NCBI RefSeq assembly: GCF_900100365.1 | Contig: NZ_FNKU01000001.1 | Span: 2,480,001-2,544,000, forward strand | Length of the DNA: 64,000 nt | Origin: Pseudomonas cannabina | GTDB taxonomy: Bacteria > Pseudomonadota > Gammaproteobacteria > Pseudomonadales > Pseudomonadaceae | Direction of reading: 5' to 3' | Shown: positions 20,462 through 29,260 of the stretch, one piece after another | How positions within the stretch are numbered: position 1 is the first letter of the stretch | Layout of the letters: the number at the start of each line of letters is the position of its first letter | Notes under the pieces: generated by a model | Databases searched by the model: none | What the model was told of the DNA's origin: nothing | The model's input: the letters and a program-made list of their open reading frames with translations, nothing else | Made by a program: the position numbers and the translations under genes

Positions 20462-21901
20462 TCAGTAGACCGGAACGGTGTCATGACACAGCTGTTTCGC
20501 CAGCATGCCCAGCGTCATCAGCGCGCGCTCCGCCTCCTTGTTCCACGGCATGCCGCAGTTCAGGCGAATGCAGTGGTTGAACTGCTCGGTATTACTGAAA
20601 ATAAGGCCTGGCGCGATGCTGATGCCTTGCTCCAGCGCGCGAACATGCAGCTCTTGGGTGTTTACCCTGCCCGGCAGACTCACCCACAGAATGAAGCCTC
20701 CTGCCGGGCGGCTCATCTGCGTACCTTCAGGAAAGAACTGCTGCACGGCGAGCTGATAGGCGCTGAGGTTCTTGCGGTATTCCAGACGTATGAAGCGCAG
20801 ATGCCGATCATAGCCACCGTTCTCAAGGTACGCAGCAACCCCCATCTGCGTGACGCTGCACGCGGAGTGCGTGCTGAAGGTCTGCAAACGCTGAATCTCG
20901 GCCTGGTATTTGCCCGCGATTATCCAGCCGACGCGCACGCCCGGCGAGAGAGTCTTGGAGAAGCTGGAGCAATAGATCACCCTCCCCAGCCGATCAAACG
21001 CCTTGAGCGCCTTGGTGCGTCCGACCTCGAACATCAGTTCGCCGTAAACGTCGTCTTCAACCACCTGAATATCGAAATCTGAAGCCAGACGCAGCAGGTT
21101 TTTCTGCCGCTCCTCGGGCATGGTGCCGCCCAGAGGATTACTGAGCCGCGAGGTCAGCACCAAGGCCTTGATCGACCACTGATTAGCCGCCAGTTGCAGG
21201 GCCTCAAGACTAGTACCGGAGGCCGGATCACTGGGTATCTCGATGACTTTCAGGCCCAGCAGATCGGCGAGCTGCAACAAACCGTAATACGCCGGGGATT
21301 CGGCTGCGATCAGGTCGCCGGGCCGGGTCAGCACCCGCAGGGCCATTTGCAGCGCATCGACACAGCCATGCGTAATCACCACCTCCGACGGATCGACCAC
21401 CACGCCTGCATCGCGCATGCGAATCGCAACCTGCCTGCGCAGCGGCTCGAAACCTGGACTGAACATATAGCTGAACGCGCGCGGACTTTGAAAACGCGTC
21501 ACCTTGGCGAGTTGCTGATGCAGCGCACGCACCGGCAGATAATCCACATGCGGCACCGCCGCGCCCAAGGCGAACACCCCATCACGGCGCGATTCTTCGA
21601 GCACTTGCTGGATGATACTGCTGCGCGTGACCAGCCCGGGCCGCTCGACGCGTGCGATGTCTGGCGTGGAGGCGGTCAACGCAGGCGTCTGGTGAACGTA
21701 ATAACCGGACTGCGGACGCGCCCGGATCAGGCCCTGATCTTCGAGATTGGCATACGCCTGCAACACCGTGGCATGACTGACATTGAGCTGCGAGCTCATC
21801 TTGCGAACCGACGGCACTCGCTCCCCGGGCTGATAGACGCCGCGACGAATGTCTTCAGCCAGTTGCTGAGCAATGCGCTGATAAAGCAAAAGATTGGTCA
21901 T
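20462..21901 (-). CDS. MocR-type regulator: GntR winged helix fused to aminotransferase domain
   Basis: 479 residues from ATG at 21901; the open frame reaches 22072, but the extra part is not family-like. The N-terminal GntR DNA-binding domain is at about 3-70 (YQRIAQQLAEDIRRGVYQPGERVPSVRKMSSQLNVSHATVLQAYANLEDQGLI). The class I aminotransferase domain fills the rest, with the pyridoxal phosphate lysine in YCSSFSKTLSPGVRVGW. MocR proteins sense amino acids, vitamins or polyamines through the cofactor. Its target is unknown; no metabolic gene adjoins it. Confidence 0.92.
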   Translation of the reverse strand: MTNLLLYQRIAQQLAEDIRRGVYQPGERVPSVRKMSSQLNVSHATVLQAYANLEDQGLIRARPQSGYYVHQTPALTASTPDIARVERPGLVTRSSIIQQVLEESRRDGVFALGAAVPHVDYLPVRALHQQLAKVTRFQSPRAFSYMFSPGFEPLRRQVAIRMRDAGVVVDPSEVVITHGCVDALQMALRVLTRPGDLIAAESPAYYGLLQLADLLGLKVIEIPSDPASGTSLEALQLAANQWSIKALVLTSRLSNPLGGTMPEERQKNLLRLASDFDIQVVEDDVYGELMFEVGRTKALKAFDRLGRVIYCSSFSKTLSPGVRVGWIIAGKYQAEIQRLQTFSTHSACSVTQMGVAAYLENGGYDRHLRFIRLEYRKNLSAYQLAVQQFFPEGTQMSRPAGGFILWVSLPGRVNTQELHVRALEQGISIAPGLIFSNTEQFNHCIRLNCGMPWNKEAERALMTLGMLAKQLCHDTVPVY

Positions 21902-22070
21902 GGCACAGCCTCGAAAAGACCGGTAATTTTTTATTTTTAAAAATACAGATCGATAATAACCGGTGCAGTCCAGAAGTGTACGGGAACAGTTTGCGATCAA
22001 GCCAGTGATCGCCACCGCTGCACGAAAAATAAACGCGGCCATACACGCCATATACGCGCCGTTTAAAGCC

Positions 22071-22102
22071 AAAAAAGCCCGAGGCCGTTACCGGCGTCGG
22101 GC
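22071..22102 (-). terminator. Terminator of the OmpA-like lipoprotein operon
   Basis: Stem of 11 bp with one mismatch (22077-22087 / 22092-22102), loop of four, followed on the minus strand by six Ts. Confidence 0.85.
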
Positions 22103-22122
22103 TTCTTTACAGGCGATTGACG

Positions 22123-22938
22123 CTAACGAGCGGCGCCCAGCTGACCTTTTTCATCCGAAAACACAATTTCGACACGGCGGTTCTGTGCTCTGCCACGCTC
22201 GGAGGCATTGCCGTCTACCGGAAACTGCTGGCCGTAACCCTGAACCTGAATACGTTTTTCGTCGATACCCAGATCCATGAGCATGTCCGCGACCGCTTGC
22301 GCCCGATCCTTCGACAGATTCAGATTTTCCTGACGATCACCGGTGCTGTCGGTGTAGCCCTCGATCCGCACCACGCGGCGCGGATTGATCTGCAAAAACT
22401 GCACGACCTTGAGAATGGTGCGACTGGCGGAGTTCTTCAGCTCGGCATGCCCGGCGTCGAACAGTACGTCGCCCAAGGTCATGACCAGACCGCGATCGGT
22501 CTGTGTGGTTGCCAGACTGAGTATCTGATCTTCCAGCCAGCGCCCCTGTTGCTGCGCGCTGGCCAGTTTGGCTTCACGCAACGCCAGTTGCATGCGCTGG
22601 CGCTCCAGGTCCATTTTCGCCAGACGCTCCTGACTGAGCAGCAAATTGCTGTGCTCTCGGGCGATTTCGCTATAGCGGCTGCTCAGGTACGCGTAATGAC
22701 TGACATCCGCGCCACTGCCCAGATAGCTGGACAATCGCTCGGCGCGGGCCAGGGATTCACCGGCACGAATGACATCCTTCGGCGCGCTGGGCAACACGTC
22801 AGTGTCTTCCTTGACCTTCTGGAAATCGGCATTGGCCTGCTGCAGGGCCTGCGCGCTGTCCTGGTGACCGGCACAGCCGTAAAGACCCGCCGAGCCCAAC
22901 AACAGGCAAACACTAAATACACGTGGAATACGCTTCAT
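22123..22938 (-). CDS. OmpA-family lipoprotein with N-terminal DUF4398-like region
   Basis: 271 residues. Lipobox LYGC with acylated Cys22. Residues about 25-145 form a helical, coiled-coil-prone region (QALQQANADFQKV, then repeated Glu/Gln/Arg/Leu stretches) resembling DUF4398. Residues about 154-260 are an OmpA C-like peptidoglycan-binding domain (LGDVLFDAGHAELKNSA, VRIEGYTDSTGDRQENLNLSKDRAQAV, GYGQQFPVDGNASERGRAQNRRVEI). It should link the outer membrane to peptidoglycan. It overlaps the upstream DUF4398 gene by 4 bp and is last in a three-gene operon. Confidence 0.9.
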   Translation of the reverse strand: MKRIPRVFSVCLLLGSAGLYGCAGHQDSAQALQQANADFQKVKEDTDVLPSAPKDVIRAGESLARAERLSSYLGSGADVSHYAYLSSRYSEIAREHSNLLLSQERLAKMDLERQRMQLALREAKLASAQQQGRWLEDQILSLATTQTDRGLVMTLGDVLFDAGHAELKNSASRTILKVVQFLQINPRRVVRIEGYTDSTGDRQENLNLSKDRAQAVADMLMDLGIDEKRIQVQGYGQQFPVDGNASERGRAQNRRVEIVFSDEKGQLGAAR

Positions 22939-23288
22939 TGCGCCTCCCCCAGTTGCTTGCGCAAGCGATTGAGACGGGTATTCAATTGATTGACCTGCTC
23001 CTGACTCTTGAGCGTGAGTACTCGCGCTTCCGCCAACCGCGCATCCAGCTCGGCCCGCTCCGCGCTCATGCGTGCTTGCTTGTAGGACTGCGCCGCCATT
23101 GCCGCACGTGCTTCAGCGAACGAGGACAGGGCGGTTTCCATTTCCGGCTGATCATCAGCGGCACCGACGGCCTTGGCCTGTTGCAGGGCCTGCTCGGTCA
23201 GCTTGAATTGCTCGGTCGGGACAGGATCACTGGCACAACCGACCAGCATGGCGATTGCGGTGACGGCAATTGAAAAACGAATACTCAC
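22935..23288 (-). CDS. DUF4398 lipoprotein
   Basis: 117 residues from GTG at 23288, where the signal peptide VSIRFSIAVTAIAMLVGC begins; Cys18 is in the lipobox LVGC. An AGGA ribosome site lies upstream. The mature part is helical, with LTEQALQQAKAVGA and then a heptad-rich helix (QARMSAERAELDARLAEARVLTLKSQEQVNQLNTRLNRL). This matches DUF4398, a domain of unknown function common beside OmpA-like lipoproteins. It ends in an ATGA overlap with the OmpA-like gene. A longer upstream frame exists but lacks a plausible signal. Confidence 0.85.
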   Translation of the reverse strand: MSIRFSIAVTAIAMLVGCASDPVPTEQFKLTEQALQQAKAVGAADDQPEMETALSSFAEARAAMAAQSYKQARMSAERAELDARLAEARVLTLKSQEQVNQLNTRLNRLRKQLGEAQ

Positions 23289-23298
23289 AAAAACATTC

Positions 23299-24126
23299 CT
23301 ACTTGTTTGAGGCGCTGGCACCGGCGGGCTGCAACAACTGGGCTTTCCATAACTCCAGATTGTGCCTGATGACTTCGCTCGCAAGGCCGGAGGCCGCAGA
23401 TTCTGTCATCTTTTTCGCCAGCTGTCCGCGCAACCATGGATCGTTGCAGGCCGAGTTGAACGACAATGCCAGATAAAAACCCGGTGTATCGACCGGAACA
23501 GGCTGAGCAATCAGGTCCGAAGACAGGCCCAGGGTCTGCACCATGACCATCCCGGCATAACGCCCGGCAAGCACATAATCCGCTTCGCCCAGCGCCAGTT
23601 TCTGAAAGGCCGGAGTCAAACCTGGCACCCGCTCCAGCGTCAGATGTTGCCTGGTCAGCGCTTCAAATGACGGCGTCAGGCGAGTCTTTTCCGACATGAC
23701 GCCCGGATGCCCGTGCAGCTCGCCCAGCGTACTGAACGGCACAGCATGATCGCGACGAGTCCAGACAACGATGTCGTTCCGCACGATCGGCGGATGAATA
23801 TAATCGAGGAATTCGAGCTGAGCATCATTCAACGGTGCATCCGCCAGCATGTCCATGCGCCCGCTGCGCACTTCTTCAAGCGCCTGACTGCGCTTGCCGC
23901 CGTACAGAAACTCGACCTTGATACCCAGCGTACCTGCTGCTTGACTCAGCAGATCGGCATTTGCGCCCATCAGGTGGCGAGGGTCCTGGGGATCACGCCA
24001 TAGGTATGGCGGTGCATCCGGGCTGCCGGTCACGATCAGACGCTCGCATTTACCGGCGGCGAGGGCCAGCGAAGGCAGCAGTAGCACACCCGCCAGCAGC
24101 GAAGTCAGCAGTCTGTTGCGGCCCAT
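23299..24126 (-). CDS. Periplasmic solute-binding protein (family 3-like), orphan
   Basis: 275 residues from ATG at 24126. The Sec signal peptide is MGRNRLLTSLLAGVLLLPSLALA. The mature protein resembles bacterial extracellular solute-binding proteins family 3 (amino-acid binding type): LIVTGSPDAPPYLWRD, GANADLLSQAAGTLGIKVEFLYGGKRSQALEEVRSGRMDMLADAPLN, then the second lobe from about 130. No permease or ATPase gene is nearby. It is 10 bp upstream of the DUF4398 lipoprotein gene, so it is the first gene of that operon. Ligand unknown. Confidence 0.88.
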   Translation of the reverse strand: MGRNRLLTSLLAGVLLLPSLALAAGKCERLIVTGSPDAPPYLWRDPQDPRHLMGANADLLSQAAGTLGIKVEFLYGGKRSQALEEVRSGRMDMLADAPLNDAQLEFLDYIHPPIVRNDIVVWTRRDHAVPFSTLGELHGHPGVMSEKTRLTPSFEALTRQHLTLERVPGLTPAFQKLALGEADYVLAGRYAGMVMVQTLGLSSDLIAQPVPVDTPGFYLALSFNSACNDPWLRGQLAKKMTESAASGLASEVIRHNLELWKAQLLQPAGASASNK

Positions 24127-24150
24127 GATGAAGTCCTTCTGAAATCGATA

Positions 24151-24223
24151 AAAAAACCCGTTCAATCCGGGCAAGCGTACCGCAGACTTGCTGCGGGCAC
24201 ACACACCACGGACGGAACGGGTT
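24151..24223 (-). terminator. Nested terminator downstream of etfA
   Basis: An outer 9-bp stem AACCCGTTC / GAACGGGTT encloses an inner hairpin CCGCAG-CAAGT-CTGCGG and is followed on the minus strand by seven Ts. It separates etfBA from the solute-binding protein gene. Confidence 0.8.
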
Positions 24224-24263
24224 CTCTTTATAGTGGAAGAGCAAGGCTTGAACCAGACGTGGT

Positions 24264-25193
24264 TTAAACCAGCTTCTCCAGCTCAGGAATGGCTTCGAAC
24301 AGATCAGCCACCAGACCGTAATCGGCCACCTGGAAGATTGGCGCCTCTTCATCCTTGTTGATCGCGACGATCACCTTGGAATCCTTCATGCCGGCCAGAT
24401 GCTGAATCGCGCCAGAAATACCGACCGCAATGTAGAGCTGTGGCGCAACGATCTTGCCGGTCTGACCGACCTGCATGTCGTTGGGCACAAAACCGGCGTC
24501 GACCGCCGCGCGGGAAGCACCGACTGCCGCGCCGAGCTTGTCGGCCAGGGTATACAGGTGCTTGAAGTTGTCGCCGTTCTGCATGCCGCGACCGCCGGAA
24601 ACGACGATTTTGGCTGCGGTCAGCTCTGGACGATCGGACTTGGCCAGCTCTTCGCCAACGAAGCTCGATTTGCCCGCATCGTGAACCGCCGAAACCGCTT
24701 CGACAGCCGCCGAGCCACCTTCGGCAGACACCGGATCGAAACCGGTAGCACGCACGGTGATGACCTTGACCGAGGCCGTGGACTGCACAGTGGCAATTGC
24801 GTTACCGGCATAGATCGGGCGAGTGAACGTGTCAGCCGACTCTACTGAAACGATCTCGGAGATCTGATCCACATCCAGCTGCGCGGCAACACGAGGCAGA
24901 ATGTTTTTGCCATTCGACGTGGCTGCAGCCAGCACATGGCTGTAACCGGAAGCCAGCTCGACCACCAGCGGCGCGACGTTTTCCGGCAGCTGATGCGCGT
25001 ACGCCGCGTTATCAGCCACCAGCACCTTCGTCACACCGGCAATTTTCGCAGCCGCTTCGGCAATTGTGCTGATGCCCGAGCCAGCGACCAGCAGGTGAAT
25101 GTCACCGCCGATCTTCTGCGCGGCAGCAACGGTATTGAGCGTAGCCGGGGCTACGGTCGCATTGTCGTGTTCAGCGATAACCAGGATCGTCAT
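24264..25193 (-). CDS. etfA: Electron transfer flavoprotein alpha subunit
   Basis: 309 residues. EtfA holds the FAD of the heterodimer that accepts electrons from acyl-CoA and other dehydrogenases. The C-terminal FAD domain is clear: [59 protein letters not shown], and [27 protein letters not shown]. The ATG directly follows the etfB stop (TAAATG), so the two are translated together. Confidence 0.97.
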   Translation of the reverse strand: MTILVIAEHDNATVAPATLNTVAAAQKIGGDIHLLVAGSGISTIAEAAAKIAGVTKVLVADNAAYAHQLPENVAPLVVELASGYSHVLAAATSNGKNILPRVAAQLDVDQISEIVSVESADTFTRPIYAGNAIATVQSTASVKVITVRATGFDPVSAEGGSAAVEAVSAVHDAGKSSFVGEELAKSDRPELTAAKIVVSGGRGMQNGDNFKHLYTLADKLGAAVGASRAAVDAGFVPNDMQVGQTGKIVAPQLYIAVGISGAIQHLAGMKDSKVIVAINKDEEAPIFQVADYGLVADLFEAIPELEKLV

Positions 25194-25943
25194 TTAGATT
25201 ACCTTCGCTTCGTTTTTCAGTTTCTCGACCAGTTCAGCCACCGACTTGACCTTGATGCCTGCGCTGCGTGCGGCAGGCGCTTCAACCTTGACGGTCTTGT
25301 TGGTCGAGGCCGTGGAAACACCCAGTGCATCAGGCGTCAGCACTTCGAGCGGCTTCTTCTTGGCTTTCATGATGTTGGGCAGCGAAGCGTAACGTGGCTC
25401 GTTCAGACGCAGGTCTGTGGTCACGATGGCGGGCAGGCTCAGGGAAACGGTCTGCAGACCGCCGTCGATTTCGCGGGTCACGGCAACCTTGTCGCCGGTC
25501 ACTTCGACTTTCGACGCAAACGTACCTTGCGGATAGCCGCTCAGCGCCGCGAGCATCTGACCGGTCTGGTTGTTGTCGCTGTCGATCGCCTGTTTGCCGA
25601 GGATCACCAGTTGTGGCTGCTCCTTGTCGACAACGACCTTGAGCAGCTTGGCCACGGCCAGGGAAGTCAGTTCTTCGGCGGATTCGACCAGCACGGCACG
25701 ATCGGCACCCAATGCCAGAGCAGTGCGCAACTGTTCCTGAGCAGTGGTCGGGCCGATGGTAACCACCACGATTTCGCTCGCAACGCCCTTCTCTTTCAAG
25801 CGCACCGCTTCTTCAACAGCGATTTCGCAGAAAGGGTTCATGGACATTTTGACGTTGGCCAGATCGACGCCGGAGTTGTCCGCCTTGACGCGAACCTTGA
25901 CGTTGTAGTCGACCACTCGTTTGACAGCTACAAGAACCTTCAT
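25194..25943 (-). CDS. etfB: Electron transfer flavoprotein beta subunit
   Basis: 249 residues from ATG at 25943 ([20 protein letters not shown]); a longer frame to 26078 is not family-like. The family signature is visible in [34 protein letters not shown]. It carries the structural AMP and pairs with EtfA. It is divergent from etfD across 500 bp that contain a PsrA-like operator. Confidence 0.97.
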   Translation of the reverse strand: MKVLVAVKRVVDYNVKVRVKADNSGVDLANVKMSMNPFCEIAVEEAVRLKEKGVASEIVVVTIGPTTAQEQLRTALALGADRAVLVESAEELTSLAVAKLLKVVVDKEQPQLVILGKQAIDSDNNQTGQMLAALSGYPQGTFASKVEVTGDKVAVTREIDGGLQTVSLSLPAIVTTDLRLNEPRYASLPNIMKAKKKPLEVLTPDALGVSTASTNKTVKVEAPAARSAGIKVKSVAELVEKLKNEAKVI

Positions 25944-26290
25944 GGATTCCTCACTCTCCGGTGAAAAGAAGTCGCCCGGCAGCGCCAGGCGATCGATATG
26001 TGTCCTCAACAAGCAATCGTATGGGTGCAGGCCAGCGTCAAACGGCCCTATAAAAGCTGGAAGCCACCCGTCAAGCACCGGCAGGATGTGTAAAATGCGC
26101 CGGGCGACATCGAGCCATTGCCTGCACCGCGTTCGCCTGATGCCTTTTGGGAGATTCGGTCGAACCTCGTTTCAGCCTACGGCAAACGCAAAACCGCCCG
26201 TATCTTGACCGCAACGCCTTTTCCGGTCAATACGCCAAATCGGCCAGTTCCGGGTCTGGTCTCTTTGATTTATCTGGCCTGCGGCCGATT

Positions 26291-26304
26291 CAAACAAACG
26301 TTTG
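26291..26304. promoter_or_regulatory. PsrA-like operator between etfBA and etfD
   Basis: CAAAC-AAAC-GTTTG fits the described pseudomonad PsrA motif (G/C)AAAC-N2-4-GTTT(G/C); the inner CAAACGTTTG is a perfect palindrome. PsrA is a TetR-type regulator released by long-chain fatty acids and controls beta-oxidation genes, which suits the electron-transfer genes on either side. It abuts the -35 of the etfD promoter. Binding itself is inferred. Confidence 0.6.
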
Positions 26305-26306
26305 TA

Positions 26307-26335
26307 TTGGACCCGTGCAGTGGTGTAGATATAAT
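26307..26335 (+). promoter_or_regulatory. Probable etfD promoter
   Basis: A perfect -10 TATAAT (26330-26335) is preceded at 17 nt by TTGGAC (26307-26312), a weak -35. The leader would be about 100 nt. The rest of the 500-bp gap 25944-26443 has no gene I can support. Confidence 0.6.
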
Positions 26336-26443
26336 GCGTGCCATTGAAAGACTGGCGGTGTCCAACACCTCCATAGGCCTGCAGCAGCACATAAAGCAGC
26401 GCCCCATAAAAACACCGTGAGCCTTGAGAGTAGGAGATAGCCT

Positions 26444-28099
26444 GTGGAACGCGAATACATGGAATTCGACGTCGTTATCGTCGGAGCCGGCCCTTCCGGG
26501 CTTTCTGCCGCTTGCCGCCTTAAACAGAAGGCCGCTGAAGCCGGAAAGGAAATCAGCGTCTGCGTGGTGGAAAAAGGCTCTGAAGTGGGTGCTCACATTC
26601 TTTCTGGCGCAGTGTTCGAACCCCGCGCGCTGAACGAACTGTTCCCGAACTGGCAGGAACTGGGCGCGCCGCTCAATACGCCGGTCAAGCGCGACGACAT
26701 CTATATGCTGCGCGACGCCGAAAAAGCCCAGAAAATTCCGGACTTTTTCGTGCCCAGGACCATGCACAACCAGGGCAACTACATCATCTCTCTGGGCAAT
26801 CTGTGCCGCTGGCTCGCTCAGCAGGCTGAAAACCTCGGCGTGGAAATCTATCCGGGCTTTGCCGCTCAGGAAGCGCTGTTCGACGAAAACGGCGTGGTGC
26901 GCGGAATTGTCACCGGAGATCTCGGCGTCGACCGCGAGGGCAATCCGAAAGAAGGTCTGTACACGCCCGGCATGGAACTGCGCGCCAAATACACGCTGTT
27001 CGCCGAAGGCTGCCGTGGCCATATCGGCAAGCAATTGCTCAAACGCTTCAACCTCGACGACGAAGCCGATGTGCAGCATTACGCCATCGGCCTGAAGGAA
27101 ATCTGGGAAGTCGACCCGGCCAGACACGAACAAGGCCTTGTGGTGCATACCGCAGGCTGGCCACTGGACGATGCCAATCCGGGCGGCTCGTTCCTGTATC
27201 ACCTGGAAAACAATCAGGTGGTGGTCGGCTTGATCGTCGACTTGTCCTACAGCAACCCGTATCTGTCGCCATTCGACGAATTCCAGCGCTACAAGCATCA
27301 CCCGGTCATCAAACAATACCTGGAAGGCGGCAAGCGCATCAGCTACGGTGCCCGCGCCATTGCCAAGGGCGGCCTGAACTCGCTGCCGAAGATGGTCTTC
27401 CCGGGCGGCGCACTGATCGGTTGCGATCTCGGCACGCTGAACTTCGCCAAGATCAAGGGCAGCCACACCGCCATGAAGTCCGGCATGCTCGCGGCCGATT
27501 CAGTGGCAGACGCACTGTTCGCCGGCAAGGAAGGTGGCGACGTGCTGACCTCCTATGTCGACGCTTTCAAGGCCAGCTGGCTGCATGCAGAGCTGTTTGC
27601 CAGCCGCAACTTTGGCGTGGCAATCCACAAATACGGCGCGATCAAGGGTGGCGCATTCAACTTCATCGATCAGAACATCTTCGGCGGCAAGCTGCCGTTC
27701 ACTCTGCACGACACCAAGCCTGATTATGCCTGCCTCAAACTGGCGGCAGACTCGAAGAAAATCGATTACCCGAAACCCGACGGCAAGCTCAGTTTCGACA
27801 AGCTCAGTTCGGTATTCCTCTCCAGCACCAATCATGAAGAGGAACAACCCTGCCACCTGAAGCTGACCGATCCGAGCATCCCGATCAGCAAGAACCTGCC
27901 GCTGTACGACGAACCGGCCCAGCGCTACTGCCCGGCAGGCGTGTACGAAGTCATTACCAAGGAGGATGGCGAGAAACGCTTCCAGATCAACGCGCAGAAC
28001 TGCGTGCACTGCAAGACCTGCGACATCAAGGACCCTTCGCAGAACATCACCTGGGTAGCACCGGAAGGCGCTGGCGGTCCAACTTACCCCAATATGTGA
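26444..28099 (+). CDS. etfD: Electron transfer flavoprotein-ubiquinone oxidoreductase
   Basis: 551 residues. It passes electrons from reduced EtfAB to ubiquinone at the inner membrane, linking fatty-acid and amino-acid oxidation to respiration. The N-terminal FAD motif is FDVVIVGAGPSGLSAA (about 8-23). A central substrate/quinone domain follows, and the C-terminal [4Fe-4S] cluster ligands are in QRYCPAGVYEV and NCVHCKTCDIKDPSQNITW. The start is GTG at 26444 with the ribosome site TAGGAG seven bases before; an ATG lies five codons in. Monocistronic and divergent from etfBA. Confidence 0.97.
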   Translation: MEREYMEFDVVIVGAGPSGLSAACRLKQKAAEAGKEISVCVVEKGSEVGAHILSGAVFEPRALNELFPNWQELGAPLNTPVKRDDIYMLRDAEKAQKIPDFFVPRTMHNQGNYIISLGNLCRWLAQQAENLGVEIYPGFAAQEALFDENGVVRGIVTGDLGVDREGNPKEGLYTPGMELRAKYTLFAEGCRGHIGKQLLKRFNLDDEADVQHYAIGLKEIWEVDPARHEQGLVVHTAGWPLDDANPGGSFLYHLENNQVVVGLIVDLSYSNPYLSPFDEFQRYKHHPVIKQYLEGGKRISYGARAIAKGGLNSLPKMVFPGGALIGCDLGTLNFAKIKGSHTAMKSGMLAADSVADALFAGKEGGDVLTSYVDAFKASWLHAELFASRNFGVAIHKYGAIKGGAFNFIDQNIFGGKLPFTLHDTKPDYACLKLAADSKKIDYPKPDGKLSFDKLSSVFLSSTNHEEEQPCHLKLTDPSIPISKNLPLYDEPAQRYCPAGVYEVITKEDGEKRFQINAQNCVHCKTCDIKDPSQNITWVAPEGAGGPTYPNM

Positions 28100-28163
28100 G
28101 GTGCAGCAGCGGCAAGAAGCAGCTGCACGTTGTAAGCGGCAAGCCTAAAGCTTAGAGCTTGCA

Positions 28164-28191
28164 GCTTATGGCTTATGGCTTATGGCTTATG
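28164..28191. repeat. Four tandem copies of a 7-bp repeat at the araC 3' end
   Basis: GCTTATG is repeated four times, flanked by GCAGCTT-type satellite sequence (28110-28163 and 28192-28200). The stop codon of the AraC-family gene lies in the copy nearest the gene. Confidence 0.85.
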
Positions 28192-29080
28192 GCTTGCAGC
28201 TAGCCTCTCCAGGACTCCGCTCAAAGTAACGTTTGTATTCCCGACTGAACTGCGACGCACTTTGATAGCCGACCTTGAGCGCGACCTGGGCCACGTTCAG
28301 GCCTTCGGCGACCAGCAGTTGTTGGGCTTTGAGCAGGCGCAGGCGTTTCAGGTACTGCACTGGCGACAACAACGTGCTGCGCTTGAAGTGTTCGTGAAAG
28401 GTCGAGGTGCTCATGTTTGCGCAGCGCGCCAGGGTGTCGACGTTAAGCGCGTGATCGTAATGATCATGCAGATACGTCACCGCCGAGGCGATCCGCGCAA
28501 ACTGGCCCTGCTGCTCGACCAGCGCGCGCAACACGCCCGACTGCGGCCCGCGCAGCGCGCTGTACAACACGTCACGGACCCGTGACTGGCCCATCGCCTG
28601 ACATTCCAGCGGATCGTGCAGACAGCGCAGCAGCCGCTCGACGCTGTCACGCATTGCGTGGTCGATCACCACAGAGGTCATGGATTCCGGGGTCTGCAAC
28701 TCGCTTTCGCGCACGCTTGCCGGGCCCAGCGCCTGCACCAGTTCGCCAAGCAGCACGCGGTCGATGGCCACCGACACGCCATACAGCGGCTTGTCCGGGG
28801 TGGCGAAGGTCTCGCATTTGAATGGCACCGACAGCGCCTGAATCAGGTAATGCCCGGTGCCGTACTCGAAGGTGCGCGGTCCAAGACAAGCGACCTTGCT
28901 GCCCTGCACCACGATCATCAGGCTGGGCTCGTAGATCTGCGGGCTGCTGGCCACGTAACCGAAGGCCGACAGAACGCGCACTTCAGGCAGGTGCGTGGCA
29001 ACAAAGCCGGGGCGAACGGCCAAGGGCTTGATCAGGGAAACCAGTGTGGCGTTGCCATCAACGGGAAAAGCGAGCGACAT
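28187..29080 (-). CDS. AraC-family transcriptional regulator (AraC_N type, YqhC-like)
   Basis: 297 residues. The N-terminal half is the cupin-like AraC_N domain (VIVQGSKVACLGPRTFEYGTGHYLIQALSVPFKCE). The C-terminal third has two helix-turn-helices: ALNVDTLARCANMSTSTFHEHFKRST and LNVAQVALKVGYQSASQFSREYKRYFERSP. This architecture is shared with YqhC, an aldehyde-responsive activator of alcohol dehydrogenases in E. coli. A zinc alcohol dehydrogenase gene is divergent 180 bp away, so it is the likely target. The target and inducer are inference. Confidence 0.9.
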   Translation of the reverse strand: MSLAFPVDGNATLVSLIKPLAVRPGFVATHLPEVRVLSAFGYVASSPQIYEPSLMIVVQGSKVACLGPRTFEYGTGHYLIQALSVPFKCETFATPDKPLYGVSVAIDRVLLGELVQALGPASVRESELQTPESMTSVVIDHAMRDSVERLLRCLHDPLECQAMGQSRVRDVLYSALRGPQSGVLRALVEQQGQFARIASAVTYLHDHYDHALNVDTLARCANMSTSTFHEHFKRSTLLSPVQYLKRLRLLKAQQLLVAEGLNVAQVALKVGYQSASQFSREYKRYFERSPGEASCKP

Positions 29081-29260
29081 GGGAAACGGGCCGACAGAGA
29101 AATTGACAGCTGCATCATCGCAGATTTAAGCCTTGCAGCCGACCCTCGATCATCCATCCGGAGAAATAGGCATGAAACACGGAGGATTCACCATAGCCGG
29201 GGCTGGCGTGAATCCGGACAATGGTTCGCCTCTATTCCGTTACACTTTACGAGGTTATTC

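Noticed and set aside
28164-28191. Phase variation of the AraC regulator by the 7-bp repeat
   Set aside because: The stop codon is already in the repeat copy next to the gene, so changing the number of further copies does not alter the protein.
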